Below are positions 1-7,733 of a stretch of 30,058 nt of DNA, piece by piece (position 1 is the first letter of the stretch; each line of letters starts with the position of its first letter). This DNA is from CAZDXV01 sp964648705. Lineage in GTDB: Bacteria > Patescibacteriota > Minisyncoccia > Minisyncoccales > GWA2-38-27. The notes beneath the pieces are model-generated. The model searched no databases and was not told the DNA's origin. It saw only the letters and a program-made list of their open reading frames with translations. The position numbers and the translations under genes were made by a program. The stretch covers positions 1-30,058 of the forward strand of contig CAZYOI010000002.1 of the NCBI GenBank assembly GCA_964648705.1, in the 5' to 3' direction.

Positions 1-3
1 AAT

Positions 4-1041
4 ATGACCTACAAAACACCGCTCCTCATAATATTAACAGTCCTCTTAATAGGTTCTGCTGCTCAGGCTGCAGAAGAAACAATAGACGAAGTCATTCAGG
101 ATATTGAGGTTAAAGCAGAAGACCTAGAGATAAAAGAGCCCTCTATTCTCCCCGACAGCCCTTTTTATTTCCTCAAAGAGTGGGGGCGGGGCGTGCGCTC
201 TTTTTTCACTTTCAATTCTGCAAAAAAATTAGAGCTGAAGAATAAATACGCAAGCGAAAAACTTCTTGAATTAGAGAAACTAATAGAAGACAACAAGGGA
301 GAAAATATTATTGAAGAAACAGCTCAAAAATACAAAGAAAGAATAAGGGAGGTCGAGCAGGCAGCAGAAAAGATAAAGGAAAAAGCCGAAGAGAACGAGA
401 GGATCAACACCTTTCTGGACAAATACACTCAGCATCAGATTTTACACCAGAAATTACTGGAAAAGCTGGAAGAACAAGTCTCAGAAAATGCTTTTCAGGA
501 AATTCGAAAATCCCGGGAAGAACATCTAGAGAGATTCAAAAACGTAATGTTAAAGCTTGAAGAAAAAGAACTAATACCAGAAAGAATCGGAAATATAATT
601 GAAAAACAGGCAGGAAGCAATTTCAAAGAGCTCAAAAACCTGGAGATAATGGAAAAGATAAGAGAAAAAATGCCAGAAGAGATTCAAGAGAAACTTCAAG
701 AAAAACAGTATGAGATTCTGGATAGTTTTAAGAACAAACTGGAAAATATTTCAGAACAGGAGCAAAACAGGTTCCAAAAGTACATTGAACAGATTCCCGG
801 AAACAAAGAAAAGCAAATGGAAATAATGGAAAAAGTAAGAAACAGGCTTCCGGAAAACAATCAGCTTAAAAAGAGGCTCCAGGAAATAAAAGACAGGGTT
901 TTAAAGCCCGGAGAACCCTCAGGGAAAATATGCCCAGCTTTCTGGGATCCTGTCTGCGGAGAAGACGGCAAAACCTACTCCAACAGCTGTTATGCTGAGA
1001 GCGCCGGAGTGGATATAGCTTACGAGGGAGAATGCAAATAG
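4..1041 (+). CDS. Secreted coiled-coil protein with DUF5667-like region and C-terminal Kazal-like domain
   Basis: 345 residues. Residues 1-22 form a signal peptide (hydrophobic core 7-16, likely cleavage after AQA at 20-22). Residues about 50-100 (PDSPFYFLKEWGRGVRSFFT and the helix after it) resemble the DUF5667 region found in exported proteins of candidate-phyla bacteria and archaea. Residues about 75-300 are charged and Glu/Lys-rich, predicted as long helices or coiled coil. Residues 308-345 are a Kazal-like fold with cysteines at 310, 318, 329 and 344 and the core VCGEDGKTYSNSC. Kazal domains bind and inhibit serine proteases, but bacterial ones are mostly uncharacterised, so inhibitor activity is only a guess. 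The start lies 4 bases into the window and no ribosome-binding site can be judged, but the signal peptide directly after the ATG supports it. A strong terminator follows, so the gene ends its own transcript. Confidence 0.85.
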   Translation: MTYKTPLLIILTVLLIGSAAQAAEETIDEVIQDIEVKAEDLEIKEPSILPDSPFYFLKEWGRGVRSFFTFNSAKKLELKNKYASEKLLELEKLIEDNKGENIIEETAQKYKERIREVEQAAEKIKEKAEENERINTFLDKYTQHQILHQKLLEKLEEQVSENAFQEIRKSREEHLERFKNVMLKLEEKELIPERIGNIIEKQAGSNFKELKNLEIMEKIREKMPEEIQEKLQEKQYEILDSFKNKLENISEQEQNRFQKYIEQIPGNKEKQMEIMEKVRNRLPENNQLKKRLQEIKDRVLKPGEPSGKICPAFWDPVCGEDGKTYSNSCYAESAGVDIAYEGECK

Positions 1042-1050
1042 GCATCCCAT

Positions 1051-1079
1051 AAAACAGCCCTTGAGGGGGCTGTTTTTTT
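1051..1079 (+). terminator. Intrinsic terminator after the Kazal-domain gene
   Basis: Stem AACAGCCC/GGGCTGTT followed by a run of seven T. The loop also contains TTGAGG, which doubles as a possible -35 box for miaB. Confidence 0.85.
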
Positions 1080-1089
1080 ATTATAAAAT
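1061..1089 (+). promoter_or_regulatory. Putative miaB promoter, overlapping the terminator
   Basis: -35 TTGAGG (1061-1066), 17-bp spacer, -10 TAAAAT (1084-1089). The -10 ends 8 nt before the miaB ATG at 1098, so transcription would begin at or within two bases of the start codon. No Shine-Dalgarno site is present, which fits a leaderless transcript. Inferred from sequence only. Confidence 0.5.
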
Positions 1090-1097
1090 AAAGCCCT

Positions 1098-2342
1098 ATG
1101 AAGTACTGGATCAAAACCTTTGGCTGCCAAATGAACAAGTCAGATTCAGAAAGAATCTCAGCCATACTCCAAAAGACAAACCACAGTCCTGTTCAAAATA
1201 TCAAAGAGGCTGATTTGGCTATAATCAATATGTGCTCTGTGAGGCAGTCCGCCGTAGACAGAGTTTACGGTTTAATACCTAAACTGAAAAACAAGAGGTC
1301 TGTTCTCGCAGGATGCATTCTAAAAAAAGACAAAATAAAACTCTCAAAAAGCTTTGATTTTATTCTGGATATCAAAAGCTTGTCTAAATGGCCCGAGATT
1401 ATAGAAGGGAAAAAGACGGCCCCAAGAAAAAACAAAGCATCAAACTATCTGGATATAAAGCCCTGCTACAGCAATAAGTTTTCAGCAAATATCCCTATAA
1501 TGACAGGATGCAACAACTTCTGCTCTTTCTGCGTTGTCCCTTACACCAGAGGAAGAGAAATATCAAGACCTGTCAAAGACATTATCTCTGAAATAAAAAA
1601 GCTGGCTCAAAAAGGATACAAAGAAATATGGCTTTTGGGCCAGAATGTAAACTCATACGACAAAATACCTTTTCCTGATCTTTTAAGAAAAACAAACGAG
1701 ATACAAGGCGACTTCTGGATAAGATTTACCTCTTCAAACCCAAAGGACTTTTCAGACGATACAATAAAAGCCATTAAAGAGTCAGAGAAAGTTACAGAAT
1801 ACCTTAATCTTCCGGCCCAATCGGGAGACAATGAAATACTGAAAAAAATGAACAGGCCTTATACCATAAAAAGGTACAAAGAGATAATTAAAAAAACAAG
1901 AAAAGAAATACCTGATATAACTCTTTCTACAGACATCATCGTAGGCTTTCCGGGAGAAACAAAAGAGCAATTCAATAACACAGCAAAGCTTCTCAAAGAA
2001 ATAGAGTATGACATGGCCTATATCGCTAAATACTCGCCCAGACCCCAGACTGAAGCCTCGAAAATGGAGGACAGCGTCCCTCAAAAAGAAAAAAATAGAA
2101 GAGAAAAGGTTTTAACAGATATTCTTAAAGAAACAGCCCTTAAAAAGAATAAAGAATACATAAGAAAAGAAATAGATGTTTTGTTTAACGCTAGAACAAA
2201 AGGCGGCTGGACAGGAAAAAGCAGAAAGTATAAAACAGTAAAGGTATTCTCTAATAAAAACCTTTTAGGAAAGTTCGCAAAGATAAAAATTACAGACGCT
2301 CTTCCTTGGGGGTTGAAAGGAGAAATAAAAAGCCATTCATAA
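1098..2342 (+). CDS. miaB: tRNA-2-methylthio-N6-dimethylallyladenosine synthase MiaB
   Basis: 414-residue radical-SAM methylthiotransferase that adds a methylthio group to i6A37 of tRNAs. The N-terminal methylthiotransferase domain has the three cluster cysteines C10 (FGCQMN), C46 (NMCSVRQ) and C73 (AGC). The radical SAM motif GCNNFCSFC gives C138, C142 and C145. A TRAM-like RNA-binding domain occupies the last 60 or so residues. It is slightly shorter than typical MiaB (about 440-470). MKYWIKTFGCQMN is the usual family N-terminus, which fixes the start. miaA, which makes the i6A substrate, lies about 170 bp downstream on the same strand. A related MtaB-type enzyme is possible, but the pairing with miaA favours MiaB. 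Confidence 0.93.
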   Translation: MKYWIKTFGCQMNKSDSERISAILQKTNHSPVQNIKEADLAIINMCSVRQSAVDRVYGLIPKLKNKRSVLAGCILKKDKIKLSKSFDFILDIKSLSKWPEIIEGKKTAPRKNKASNYLDIKPCYSNKFSANIPIMTGCNNFCSFCVVPYTRGREISRPVKDIISEIKKLAQKGYKEIWLLGQNVNSYDKIPFPDLLRKTNEIQGDFWIRFTSSNPKDFSDDTIKAIKESEKVTEYLNLPAQSGDNEILKKMNRPYTIKRYKEIIKKTRKEIPDITLSTDIIVGFPGETKEQFNNTAKLLKEIEYDMAYIAKYSPRPQTEASKMEDSVPQKEKNRREKVLTDILKETALKKNKEYIRKEIDVLFNARTKGGWTGKSRKYKTVKVFSNKNLLGKFAKIKITDALPWGLKGEIKSHS

Positions 2343-2351
2343 AAGAATGGC
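2323..2351 (-). terminator. Minus-strand terminator of the 36-residue membrane-protein gene
   Basis: Read on the minus strand: stem GCCATTC/GAATGGC (2351-2345 with 2338-2332), 6-nt loop, then TTTTTATTT. There is no T tract on the plus side, so it terminates leftward transcription and cannot serve miaB. It starts directly after the TAG of the small gene and overlaps the 3' end of miaB. Confidence 0.8.
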
Positions 2352-2462
2352 CTAGAAAAGAGAGTTTCTTCGGTCTCTTTCAAGAAGAGCCGAAACTAAA
2401 AGAACAAGAAACAAGAAAGGAAGGCAAATTATCGCCAATACAGCCCCAAAAGCTTTTCCCAT
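2352..2462 (-). CDS. Small single-span membrane protein (36 residues), unknown function
   Basis: Reads leftward between the rightward genes miaB and miaA. A 36-codon frame runs ATG (2462-2460) to TAG (2354-2352). An ideal Shine-Dalgarno AAGGAG (2474-2469) sits 6 nt before the ATG. A promoter (TTGCTT, 17 bp, TAAAAT) lies upstream and a minus-strand terminator follows the stop. The product starts MGKAFGAVLAIICLP, has one hydrophobic helix at about residues 4-27 and ends in the charged tail ERDRRNSLF, so it is probably a membrane protein with a charged C-terminal tail. I do not recognise a family. The complete set of expression signals argues strongly that it is real. Confidence 0.75.
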   Translation of the reverse strand: MGKAFGAVLAIICLPFLFLVLLVSALLERDRRNSLF

Positions 2463-2502
2463 AGCTTTCTCCTTTATCTAGTTTTCAAAAAGCTATTAAT
2501 TC

Positions 2503-2531
2503 ATTTTAAAAAATGATAACTAAAAAAGCAA
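2503..2531 (-). promoter_or_regulatory. Putative promoter of the 36-residue membrane-protein gene
   Basis: Minus strand: -35 TTGCTT (2531-2526), 17-bp spacer, -10 TAAAAT (2508-2503). This predicts a leader of about 33 nt carrying the AAGGAG site. It overlaps the 5' end of miaA, so the two divergent genes may interfere. Confidence 0.5.
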
Positions 2532-3406
2532 TAGCAATAGTAGGCCCTACCGCTTCAGGCAAAACAGAACTCTCTGTAAAACTGGCTAAAAAGTTTAAAG
2601 GAGAGATAATCTCGGCTGATTCAAGACAGGTATACAGAGGAATGGATATAGGGACGGGAAAAATCACCAAAAAAGAAATGAAGGGCATTCCCCACTATCT
2701 TCTTGACGTAGCTTCCCCAAAAAGAAAGTTTACAGTAGTCCAATACAAAAAGAAAGCTTTAAAAACCATAAAAGATATTCAAAAAAGAGGAAAAGTCCCT
2801 TTTTTGGTCGGGGGAACAGCTTTCTATATCTATTCAATAATAGACAATATATCAATACCCAGAGTAAAACCCGACTGGAAGTTAAGAAAAGAACTCCAAA
2901 AGAAAACAAAAGAAGAGCTTTACAATCAATTAAAAAATCTGGATCCAAGAAGAGCTGAAACCATAGACAAAAACAACAAGAGAAGGTTAATAAGGGCTTT
3001 GGAAATAGTTTTAAAAACAGAAAAGCCCGTTCCCCTGCCAAAAAAACAAAAGCTGGATTTTGATTTCCTTATTTTAGGAATTAAAAAACCAAAAGAGGAA
3101 TTAAAGAAAAGAATAGAAAAAAGATTAAAAAAAAGATTAAAGCAGGGAATGATAGCTGAAGTAAAGAGATTGAGAAAATCAGGCGTTTCCTGGAAAAGAC
3201 TGGAAAGCTTCGGCTTAGAATACAGATATATTGCTAAATACCTTGAGAATAAAATATCAGAAAAGGAAATGACAGAAAAGCTGCAAAAAGAAATAGAGCA
3301 TTTTGCTAAAAGACAAATGACTTGGTTTAAAAAAGACAAGAGAATTTACTGGATAAAGAACCGAGAGGAAGCTGAAAAACTAGTCAGAGGTTTTCTCAAC
3401 TATTGA
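2513..3406 (+). CDS. miaA: tRNA dimethylallyltransferase MiaA
   Basis: 297 residues. Transfers a dimethylallyl group to A37 of tRNAs reading UNN codons, giving i6A, which MiaB then methylthiolates. The P-loop GPTASGKT is at residues 11-18, followed by the family signature SADSRQVYRGMDIGTGK (about 34-50). The C-terminal part has the typical QMTWFKKD region. Length is normal for the family (about 300). No Shine-Dalgarno site precedes the ATG; the upstream bases are A/T-rich (TATTAA at 2494-2499), so a very short leader is possible. It converges on gatB, with only 16 bp between the stops. Confidence 0.95.
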   Translation: MITKKAIAIVGPTASGKTELSVKLAKKFKGEIISADSRQVYRGMDIGTGKITKKEMKGIPHYLLDVASPKRKFTVVQYKKKALKTIKDIQKRGKVPFLVGGTAFYIYSIIDNISIPRVKPDWKLRKELQKKTKEELYNQLKNLDPRRAETIDKNNKRRLIRALEIVLKTEKPVPLPKKQKLDFDFLILGIKKPKEELKKRIEKRLKKRLKQGMIAEVKRLRKSGVSWKRLESFGLEYRYIAKYLENKISEKEMTEKLQKEIEHFAKRQMTWFKKDKRIYWIKNREEAEKLVRGFLNY

Positions 3407-3413
3407 CAGATAT

Positions 3414-3438
3414 GCTTTTAAACTATAAAAGCTTTTTT
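3414..3438 (+). terminator. Terminator of miaA, overlapping the 3' end of gatB
   Basis: Stem GCTTTTA/TAAAAGC (3414-3420 with 3426-3432), 5-nt loop, then TTTTTT on the plus strand. No equivalent T run on the minus strand, so it serves miaA. It lies partly within the last codons of convergent gatB. Confidence 0.6.
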
Positions 3439-4877
3439 AAAATCTCAATAACGGTTTCAGGCTTAGCTCTTCCCTTTGTAGCTGCCATTACCTGACCTGT
3501 TAGAAACTGCAGGGCGTTTTCTTTTCCTTTTTTATAATCTTCTGCGGCTTTTTCATTCTTGGAAATAACATCTTTCACAATCTTTTCTATCTCCTGCATA
3601 TCCTCAATCTGAGACAGCTCTCCTTCTTTAATAATATGAGAGGGATCCTTTCCTGCAGAAAACATCTCTTTTAATACTTTCTTTGCTATTTTGCTTGATA
3701 TTTTTCCTTCATAAATCAAAGTAACAAATTCAGCAAAGTTTTCCGGGGTAATAAGGAAATCATCATCTTCCAGAGAACCTCCTTTCAAAAGCCCCTGAAG
3801 GTCTGTGAGGATGTAGTTTGAAGCGAGTTTAATCAAATCCTTGTTCTCTTTCTCTGAAATATCTCTTTCTATTGCTTTGATCCAGTTTTTAAGTTCAGAT
3901 ATTACCTGTTCAAAATACTCACCTAGATCTTTATTAAAAACAAATATCTCAATTTCCTTCTCTCCCAATCCGTACTCTTTTTTGAATCTTTCTCTCTTCT
4001 GATAAGGAAGCTCCGGAATCTCAGCTTTTATCTTGTTCAAAAACTCTTCTGAAAACTTCAAAGTAGGAAGATCGGGCTCTGGAAAATATCTGTAGTCATG
4101 AGCCTCTTCTTTGCTTCTTTGAGAAACCGTAACTTGCTTATTATCATCCCACCCCCTTGTCTCTTGAACAACCTCCTTTCCTGAATCCAATAGCTCTTTC
4201 TGCCTTTCTACCTCATACTCAACAGCTTTTTCTACAGCTTTAAAAGAATTCAGGTTCTTTATCTCCACTTTAGTCCCCTGTTTTTTTCCCGATCTTAAAG
4301 AAATATTGGCTTCAACCCTCATCTGGCCTTTTTCCATATCAGCAGAAGAAACATCCAGATATCTTGCTATCAAACGAAGCTCTTCTGCAAACTTTCTTGT
4401 TTCTTGAGCTGAAGTCAGATCAGGCTCTGTTACTAACTCCATTAAAGGAACTCCTGCCCTGTTAAAATCAACAAAAGAATCCCCTCCAGAATGAACCAAT
4501 CTTCCCGTATCTTCTTCTAAATGTATTCTGGTAATATCAATCTTTCTTCCGTCTATTTCCAAAAAGCCCCCTTTACACAAAGGAATATCGTACTGAGAGA
4601 TCTGGTATCCCTTTGGAAGGTCGGGGTAAAAATAGTTCTTTCTGTCAAACTTTGACAGAGAGGCAATACCGCAGTTTAAAGCATATCCTGTCTTAATAAC
4701 CTTTCTGACTGCCTCCCTGTTTATAACAGGCAAGCTTCCTGGCTGAGCCGTGCAGACAGGACAGATATTGACATTCGGCTCTTTCTCTTCAGGATCGTTC
4801 CTGCAAGAGCAGAACATTTTACTTTGAGTCTTTAATTCTACATGTATCTCCAGCCCTATAACCGTAGCGTATTTCAT
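3423..4877 (-). CDS. gatB: Aspartyl/glutamyl-tRNA(Asn/Gln) amidotransferase subunit B
   Basis: 484 residues, full length. GatB carries the kinase/transamidation site that converts Glu-tRNA(Gln) or Asp-tRNA(Asn) using ammonia made by GatA. The family N-terminus GLEIHVELKTQSKMFCSC is present, as are the motif PVCTAQPGSLPVIN, HLEEDTGRL and FNRAGVPLMELVTEPD. The C-terminal 150 or so residues are the helical plus YqeY-like tRNA-binding domain. It stands alone, about 15 kb from gatC and gatA, rather than in a gatCAB operon. Its own extended -10 promoter lies just upstream, and no clear Shine-Dalgarno site is seen. Confidence 0.96.
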   Translation of the reverse strand: MKYATVIGLEIHVELKTQSKMFCSCRNDPEEKEPNVNICPVCTAQPGSLPVINREAVRKVIKTGYALNCGIASLSKFDRKNYFYPDLPKGYQISQYDIPLCKGGFLEIDGRKIDITRIHLEEDTGRLVHSGGDSFVDFNRAGVPLMELVTEPDLTSAQETRKFAEELRLIARYLDVSSADMEKGQMRVEANISLRSGKKQGTKVEIKNLNSFKAVEKAVEYEVERQKELLDSGKEVVQETRGWDDNKQVTVSQRSKEEAHDYRYFPEPDLPTLKFSEEFLNKIKAEIPELPYQKRERFKKEYGLGEKEIEIFVFNKDLGEYFEQVISELKNWIKAIERDISEKENKDLIKLASNYILTDLQGLLKGGSLEDDDFLITPENFAEFVTLIYEGKISSKIAKKVLKEMFSAGKDPSHIIKEGELSQIEDMQEIEKIVKDVISKNEKAAEDYKKGKENALQFLTGQVMAATKGRAKPETVIEILKKLL

Positions 4878-4901
4878 AAAGAGAAGATTAATTTCAATTT
4901 A

Positions 4902-4910
4902 ATTATAGCA
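4902..4910 (-). promoter_or_regulatory. Putative gatB promoter (extended -10)
   Basis: TGCTATAAT on the minus strand (4910-4902), an extended -10 with perfect TATAAT. No good -35 box is visible, which is acceptable for an extended -10. Predicted leader is about 18 nt. Confidence 0.6.
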
Positions 4911-4939
4911 AATAAAAGCTCTCGGTTCTAGCCGAGAGC
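4911..4939 (-). terminator. Terminator of the secE-nusG-rplK-...-thyX operon
   Basis: Minus strand: GCTCTCGG/CCGAGAGC 8-bp stem with 6-nt loop, followed by TTTTATT. It ends just before the gatB promoter. Confidence 0.85.
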
Positions 4940-4956
4940 CTGTCTTCTTCCAGATT

Positions 4957-5646
4957 CTAAACCTTTTTAGCGCTCAGGCCTTCCTCTGAAATCTCAAAAT
5001 CGTCAAAGATGACAGGAACCCTCTTTTGAACGTCCCTTAAAAGATTAACCATTACTCTTCTAATCTCCCAGTGAGCAGCCGGTCCGCACCTTAAAGCGAA
5101 GATGTGGCGCCATTCCCTGAAGTTTGCCGTAATGACAATCTGGGCCTTAATGCCTATAGGAAGAACCTGCCTTGCATCCTGGGGAACCCATCCTTTTTCT
5201 CTTAATCCTCTGTACATCTGTTCGTTCAAGTCAGCCCATTCCTGGAAAGAAAGAGGAAGGCTGCTGCCGTCTGGAAACTTTAAATCAACAAGCTTTTCGT
5301 CCTTATCTTTGTCTGGAGGGATTACAACCCTGAACTTGCTCTCATCGACGTATCTGGTGGATTCTTGGGTATATGAGGCAAGCCGGTGGCGGACACACTC
5401 ATGAGTGAAACCACGGGAAACATCGTCGAATTCAACTGACATGCAAGAGTGCTCCAAAACCGATTCATGCCCTCTTTTTCTAAGCATCTCTACAAATTTA
5501 GCAGCCGATTCATCTGTAATCTTATCTCTGCTCTGGTAAGCTGTCCTCCCTGCCGCTTCAATCAGCTGAAGAGGATTTTCCCCTTCAATCCCGGCCATAA
5601 TGGAAAGAATCTTATGAGAACCCCGGTTTTTCAGAATTTCTGCCAT
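4957..5646 (-). CDS. thyX: Flavin-dependent thymidylate synthase ThyX
   Basis: 229 residues. Makes dTMP from dUMP using methylene-tetrahydrofolate, FAD and NADPH. The ThyX signature RHRLASYTQESTRY is at residues 86-99. The substrate-binding region near the C-terminus (NFREWRHIFALRC) matches the family. An AGGAG ribosome-binding site (AAAGGAGAAG) precedes the ATG. It is the last gene of a run with tmk (1 bp gap) and dCMP deaminase, which supply its substrate and use its product. A terminator follows. Confidence 0.96.
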   Translation of the reverse strand: MAEILKNRGSHKILSIMAGIEGENPLQLIEAAGRTAYQSRDKITDESAAKFVEMLRKRGHESVLEHSCMSVEFDDVSRGFTHECVRHRLASYTQESTRYVDESKFRVVIPPDKDKDEKLVDLKFPDGSSLPLSFQEWADLNEQMYRGLREKGWVPQDARQVLPIGIKAQIVITANFREWRHIFALRCGPAAHWEIRRVMVNLLRDVQKRVPVIFDDFEISEEGLSAKKV

Positions 5647-5647
5647 T

Positions 5648-6283
5648 TTACTTCTCCTTTCTGTTTAGAACCTGTGAAAGAACGACCTTTTTTGTCTCTT
5701 CAAAAACATCTTCAATAGATCCTTCTCCGTCAATAAGAAAAACATTGTCAAACAAAGAAGGAAACTTTTTGTAATAATCCAAAACCTTTGAAAGCTGTTT
5801 TTCTTTCTCAAAGAGAGTTTTTTCCATGCCTCTCTTTTCTATTCTTAAAATACAGGTTTTAGCCGAAACATCAAAAATCAAAGTAAGATCCGGCAGGATA
5901 AATTCCCTGTTTTTCTCAATTAATTCCTCCAGACTCAGCCCCTCAGCTGCTCCGTAAGCCAAGGTAGAAAAAAAATACCTGTCCAAAAGAACATATTTTC
6001 CCTCTTTCAGAGCAGGAAGAACCACTTTCTCTGTATTTTCTCTTCTGTCTTCAATAAAAAGATCCTGAAGCTCTTCAGGATCGGCCTTCATCTCCTTGTC
6101 TAGAACTTTTTTTATCTTTTTTCCTGCTTCAGAATAAACAGTAGGCTCTTTGGAGGATAAAACATCAATTCCTTTTCCTACTAAAAAATCGCGCACAAGC
6201 TTCAGCTGGGTGCTGTGGCCAGAGCCGTCCAGACCCTCAAAAACTATAAGTTTTCCAGGATAAGAATTTTTATTGATTGTCAT
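5648..6283 (-). CDS. tmk: Thymidylate kinase
   Basis: About 211 residues from the chosen start. Phosphorylates dTMP to dTDP. The P-loop FEGLDGSGHSTQ lies near residues 15-26 and the DRY motif (LLDRYFFSTLAYG) is present. The frame is open further upstream to 6310, but the ATG at 6283 starts MTINKNSYPGKLIVFEGLDG with a GGTGGAA ribosome-binding site in front, which suits the family better. It overlaps the end of the dCMP deaminase gene by 14 bp, so translation is probably coupled. Confidence 0.93.
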   Translation of the reverse strand: MTINKNSYPGKLIVFEGLDGSGHSTQLKLVRDFLVGKGIDVLSSKEPTVYSEAGKKIKKVLDKEMKADPEELQDLFIEDRRENTEKVVLPALKEGKYVLLDRYFFSTLAYGAAEGLSLEELIEKNREFILPDLTLIFDVSAKTCILRIEKRGMEKTLFEKEKQLSKVLDYYKKFPSLFDNVFLIDGEGSIEDVFEETKKVVLSQVLNRKEK

Positions 6284-6764
6284 ATTCTTCCACCGTGTTA
6301 TCCATAACATCCAGCTTTACTCCGGCGCTTTTGAACAAATCCAGAGACATTTTATCTGCGTGATATCTTTTTTGGGCTACTACTCTCTTTATGCCCACTC
6401 TGACTATCCTCATAGCGCAGTTATAGCAGGGAACTAATTTAGTATAGATTGTCGCCCCTTTTACCCTTATTCCTTCCTGGGCGCACTGCAAAATAGCGTT
6501 TTCTTCGGCATGCAGAGTTCTTACGCAGTGCCGGGACTCGTTCCCCTGTTCGTCAATTACCGTCTTCATCATATGCCCGACATCGTCGCAATGAGGCTGG
6601 CCCGGCGGAGCTCCCACATAGCCCGTTGCCAAAATAGTGTTTCCCGGACTTACAATAACAGCTGAATTCCGGCCTCGATCGCAAGTGGCCCTCTTGCTGA
6701 GAGGCTCCAGCAGATTTAGAAAATATTCGTCCCAATTAGGACGGTTATGTTTGGATTCTTTCAT
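6270..6764 (-). CDS. Deoxycytidylate (dCMP) deaminase, ComEB-like
   Basis: 164 residues. Zinc-dependent deaminase turning dCMP into dUMP, the ThyX substrate. The catalytic HAEENA motif is at 85-90 (Glu87 the proton shuttle) and the zinc ligands PCYNC at 112-116. A further CDRGR segment near residue 28 and a His/Cys cluster at 58-80 resemble the second zinc site and insert of dCMP deaminases. It overlaps rplK by 4 bp (ATGA), so it is translated from the ribosomal-protein transcript. Operon position next to tmk and thyX supports dCMP rather than cytidine as substrate. Confidence 0.92.
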   Translation of the reverse strand: MKESKHNRPNWDEYFLNLLEPLSKRATCDRGRNSAVIVSPGNTILATGYVGAPPGQPHCDDVGHMMKTVIDEQGNESRHCVRTLHAEENAILQCAQEGIRVKGATIYTKLVPCYNCAMRIVRVGIKRVVAQKRYHADKMSLDLFKSAGVKLDVMDNTVEEYDNQ

Positions 6765-7186
6765 GATTCTATTTCAATACCCATGTTTTTAGCTGTTCCT
6801 TCAATTATTTTAACTGCCCGCTCCAAGTCCTTTGTATTAAGATCCGGCATTTTCTTTTTGGCAATCTCCTCAAGCTGAGACCTGGAAACCTTAGCCACCT
6901 TTTCTTTGTTGGGAACGCCAGAACCCTTCTCAATCCCCAAGGCCTTTTTCAAAAGCTCTGAAGCAGGAGGCTGCTTTAACTCAAAATTATAGCTTCTGTC
7001 CTCGTAAACTGTAATCTCAACAGGAATAATAAAGCCTGACTGCTCTTTTGTAGCGTCATTGAACTTCTGGCAAAACTCTGAGATATTAATTCCGTGAGGA
7101 GCTAGGGCGGGCCCCACCGGAGGAGCAGGAGTGGCTTTAGCGGCTTCTATTTGAAGTTTTACTACAGACTTTACTTTCTTTGGCAT
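6761..7186 (-). CDS. rplK: 50S ribosomal protein L11 (uL11)
   Basis: 141 residues, standard length. N-terminal domain with KLQIEAAKATPAPPVGPALA and the C-terminal rRNA-binding domain ending in the typical GTAKNMGIE. Forms the GTPase-associated stalk base on 23S rRNA. It follows nusG with a 1-bp gap, the common bacterial order secE-nusG-rplK. The gene expected next, rplA (L1), is replaced by dCMP deaminase. Confidence 0.98.
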   Translation of the reverse strand: MPKKVKSVVKLQIEAAKATPAPPVGPALAPHGINISEFCQKFNDATKEQSGFIIPVEITVYEDRSYNFELKQPPASELLKKALGIEKGSGVPNKEKVAKVSRSQLEEIAKKKMPDLNTKDLERAVKIIEGTAKNMGIEIES

Positions 7187-7187
7187 A

Positions 7188-7733
7188 TTAAAGCTTTTTA
7201 ATTTGTAAAGAATCCAGCTCTACCGGAGTGTCTCTGCCGAACATATTGACCAAAACCTTAACCTTTCCTTTTTCCTCGTCAATTTCAGAGACCTTTCCGT
7301 CAAAATCCTTAAAAGGCCCGTCAATAATTTTAACAGAGTCCCCTACTTTGAATTCAATTTTATGCTGGGGCTCTTCTACCCCCATTCTCTTTTTAAGATT
7401 GTCTATCTCCTTTTTGGATATGGGAACCGGAGTGGTGCCTACGCCGACAAAACCCGTTACATTGGGAGTATTCCTGACCACATACCAGGAGTCGTCTGTA
7501 ACTATCATTTCAACCAAAACATATCCGGGGTATATCTTCTCTTCAACCACTTTCCTTTTACCGTTTTTTATCTTTATCTTTTTCTCTTTTGGGACTATAA
7601 CATCGAATATCTTATCCTCCACGCCTAAGGATTCAACCCTCTGTTTCAGATTTTTGGTCACAGCGTCTTCGTATCCAGAATAAGTGTGGATGACATACCA
7701 GTTTCTTTTTTGAGGTAATCTTTGTTTTGGCAT
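7188..7733 (-). CDS. nusG: Transcription termination/antitermination protein NusG
   Basis: 181 residues. NGN domain at about 10-115 (WYVIHTYSGYED, YPGYVLVEM, TGFVG) and KOW domain at about 128-160 (FKVGDSVKIIDGPFKDFDG). Binds RNA polymerase and affects pausing, Rho action and transcription-translation coupling. It overlaps secE by one base and is directly followed by rplK. Confidence 0.98.
   Translation of the reverse strand: MPKQRLPQKRNWYVIHTYSGYEDAVTKNLKQRVESLGVEDKIFDVIVPKEKKIKIKNGKRKVVEEKIYPGYVLVEMIVTDDSWYVVRNTPNVTGFVGVGTTPVPISKKEIDNLKKRMGVEEPQHKIEFKVGDSVKIIDGPFKDFDGKVSEIDEEKGKVKVLVNMFGRDTPVELDSLQIKKL

Noticed and set aside
2365..2397. Long imperfect hairpin after miaB as a miaB terminator or structured RNA
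   Set aside because: No T tract on the plus strand, and the region is the coding sequence of the minus-strand 36-residue gene, whose real terminator lies further along.
7228..7683. Plus-strand frames of 88-151 codons opposite nusG
   Set aside because: Shadows of nusG, which has clear NGN and KOW domains on the minus strand.
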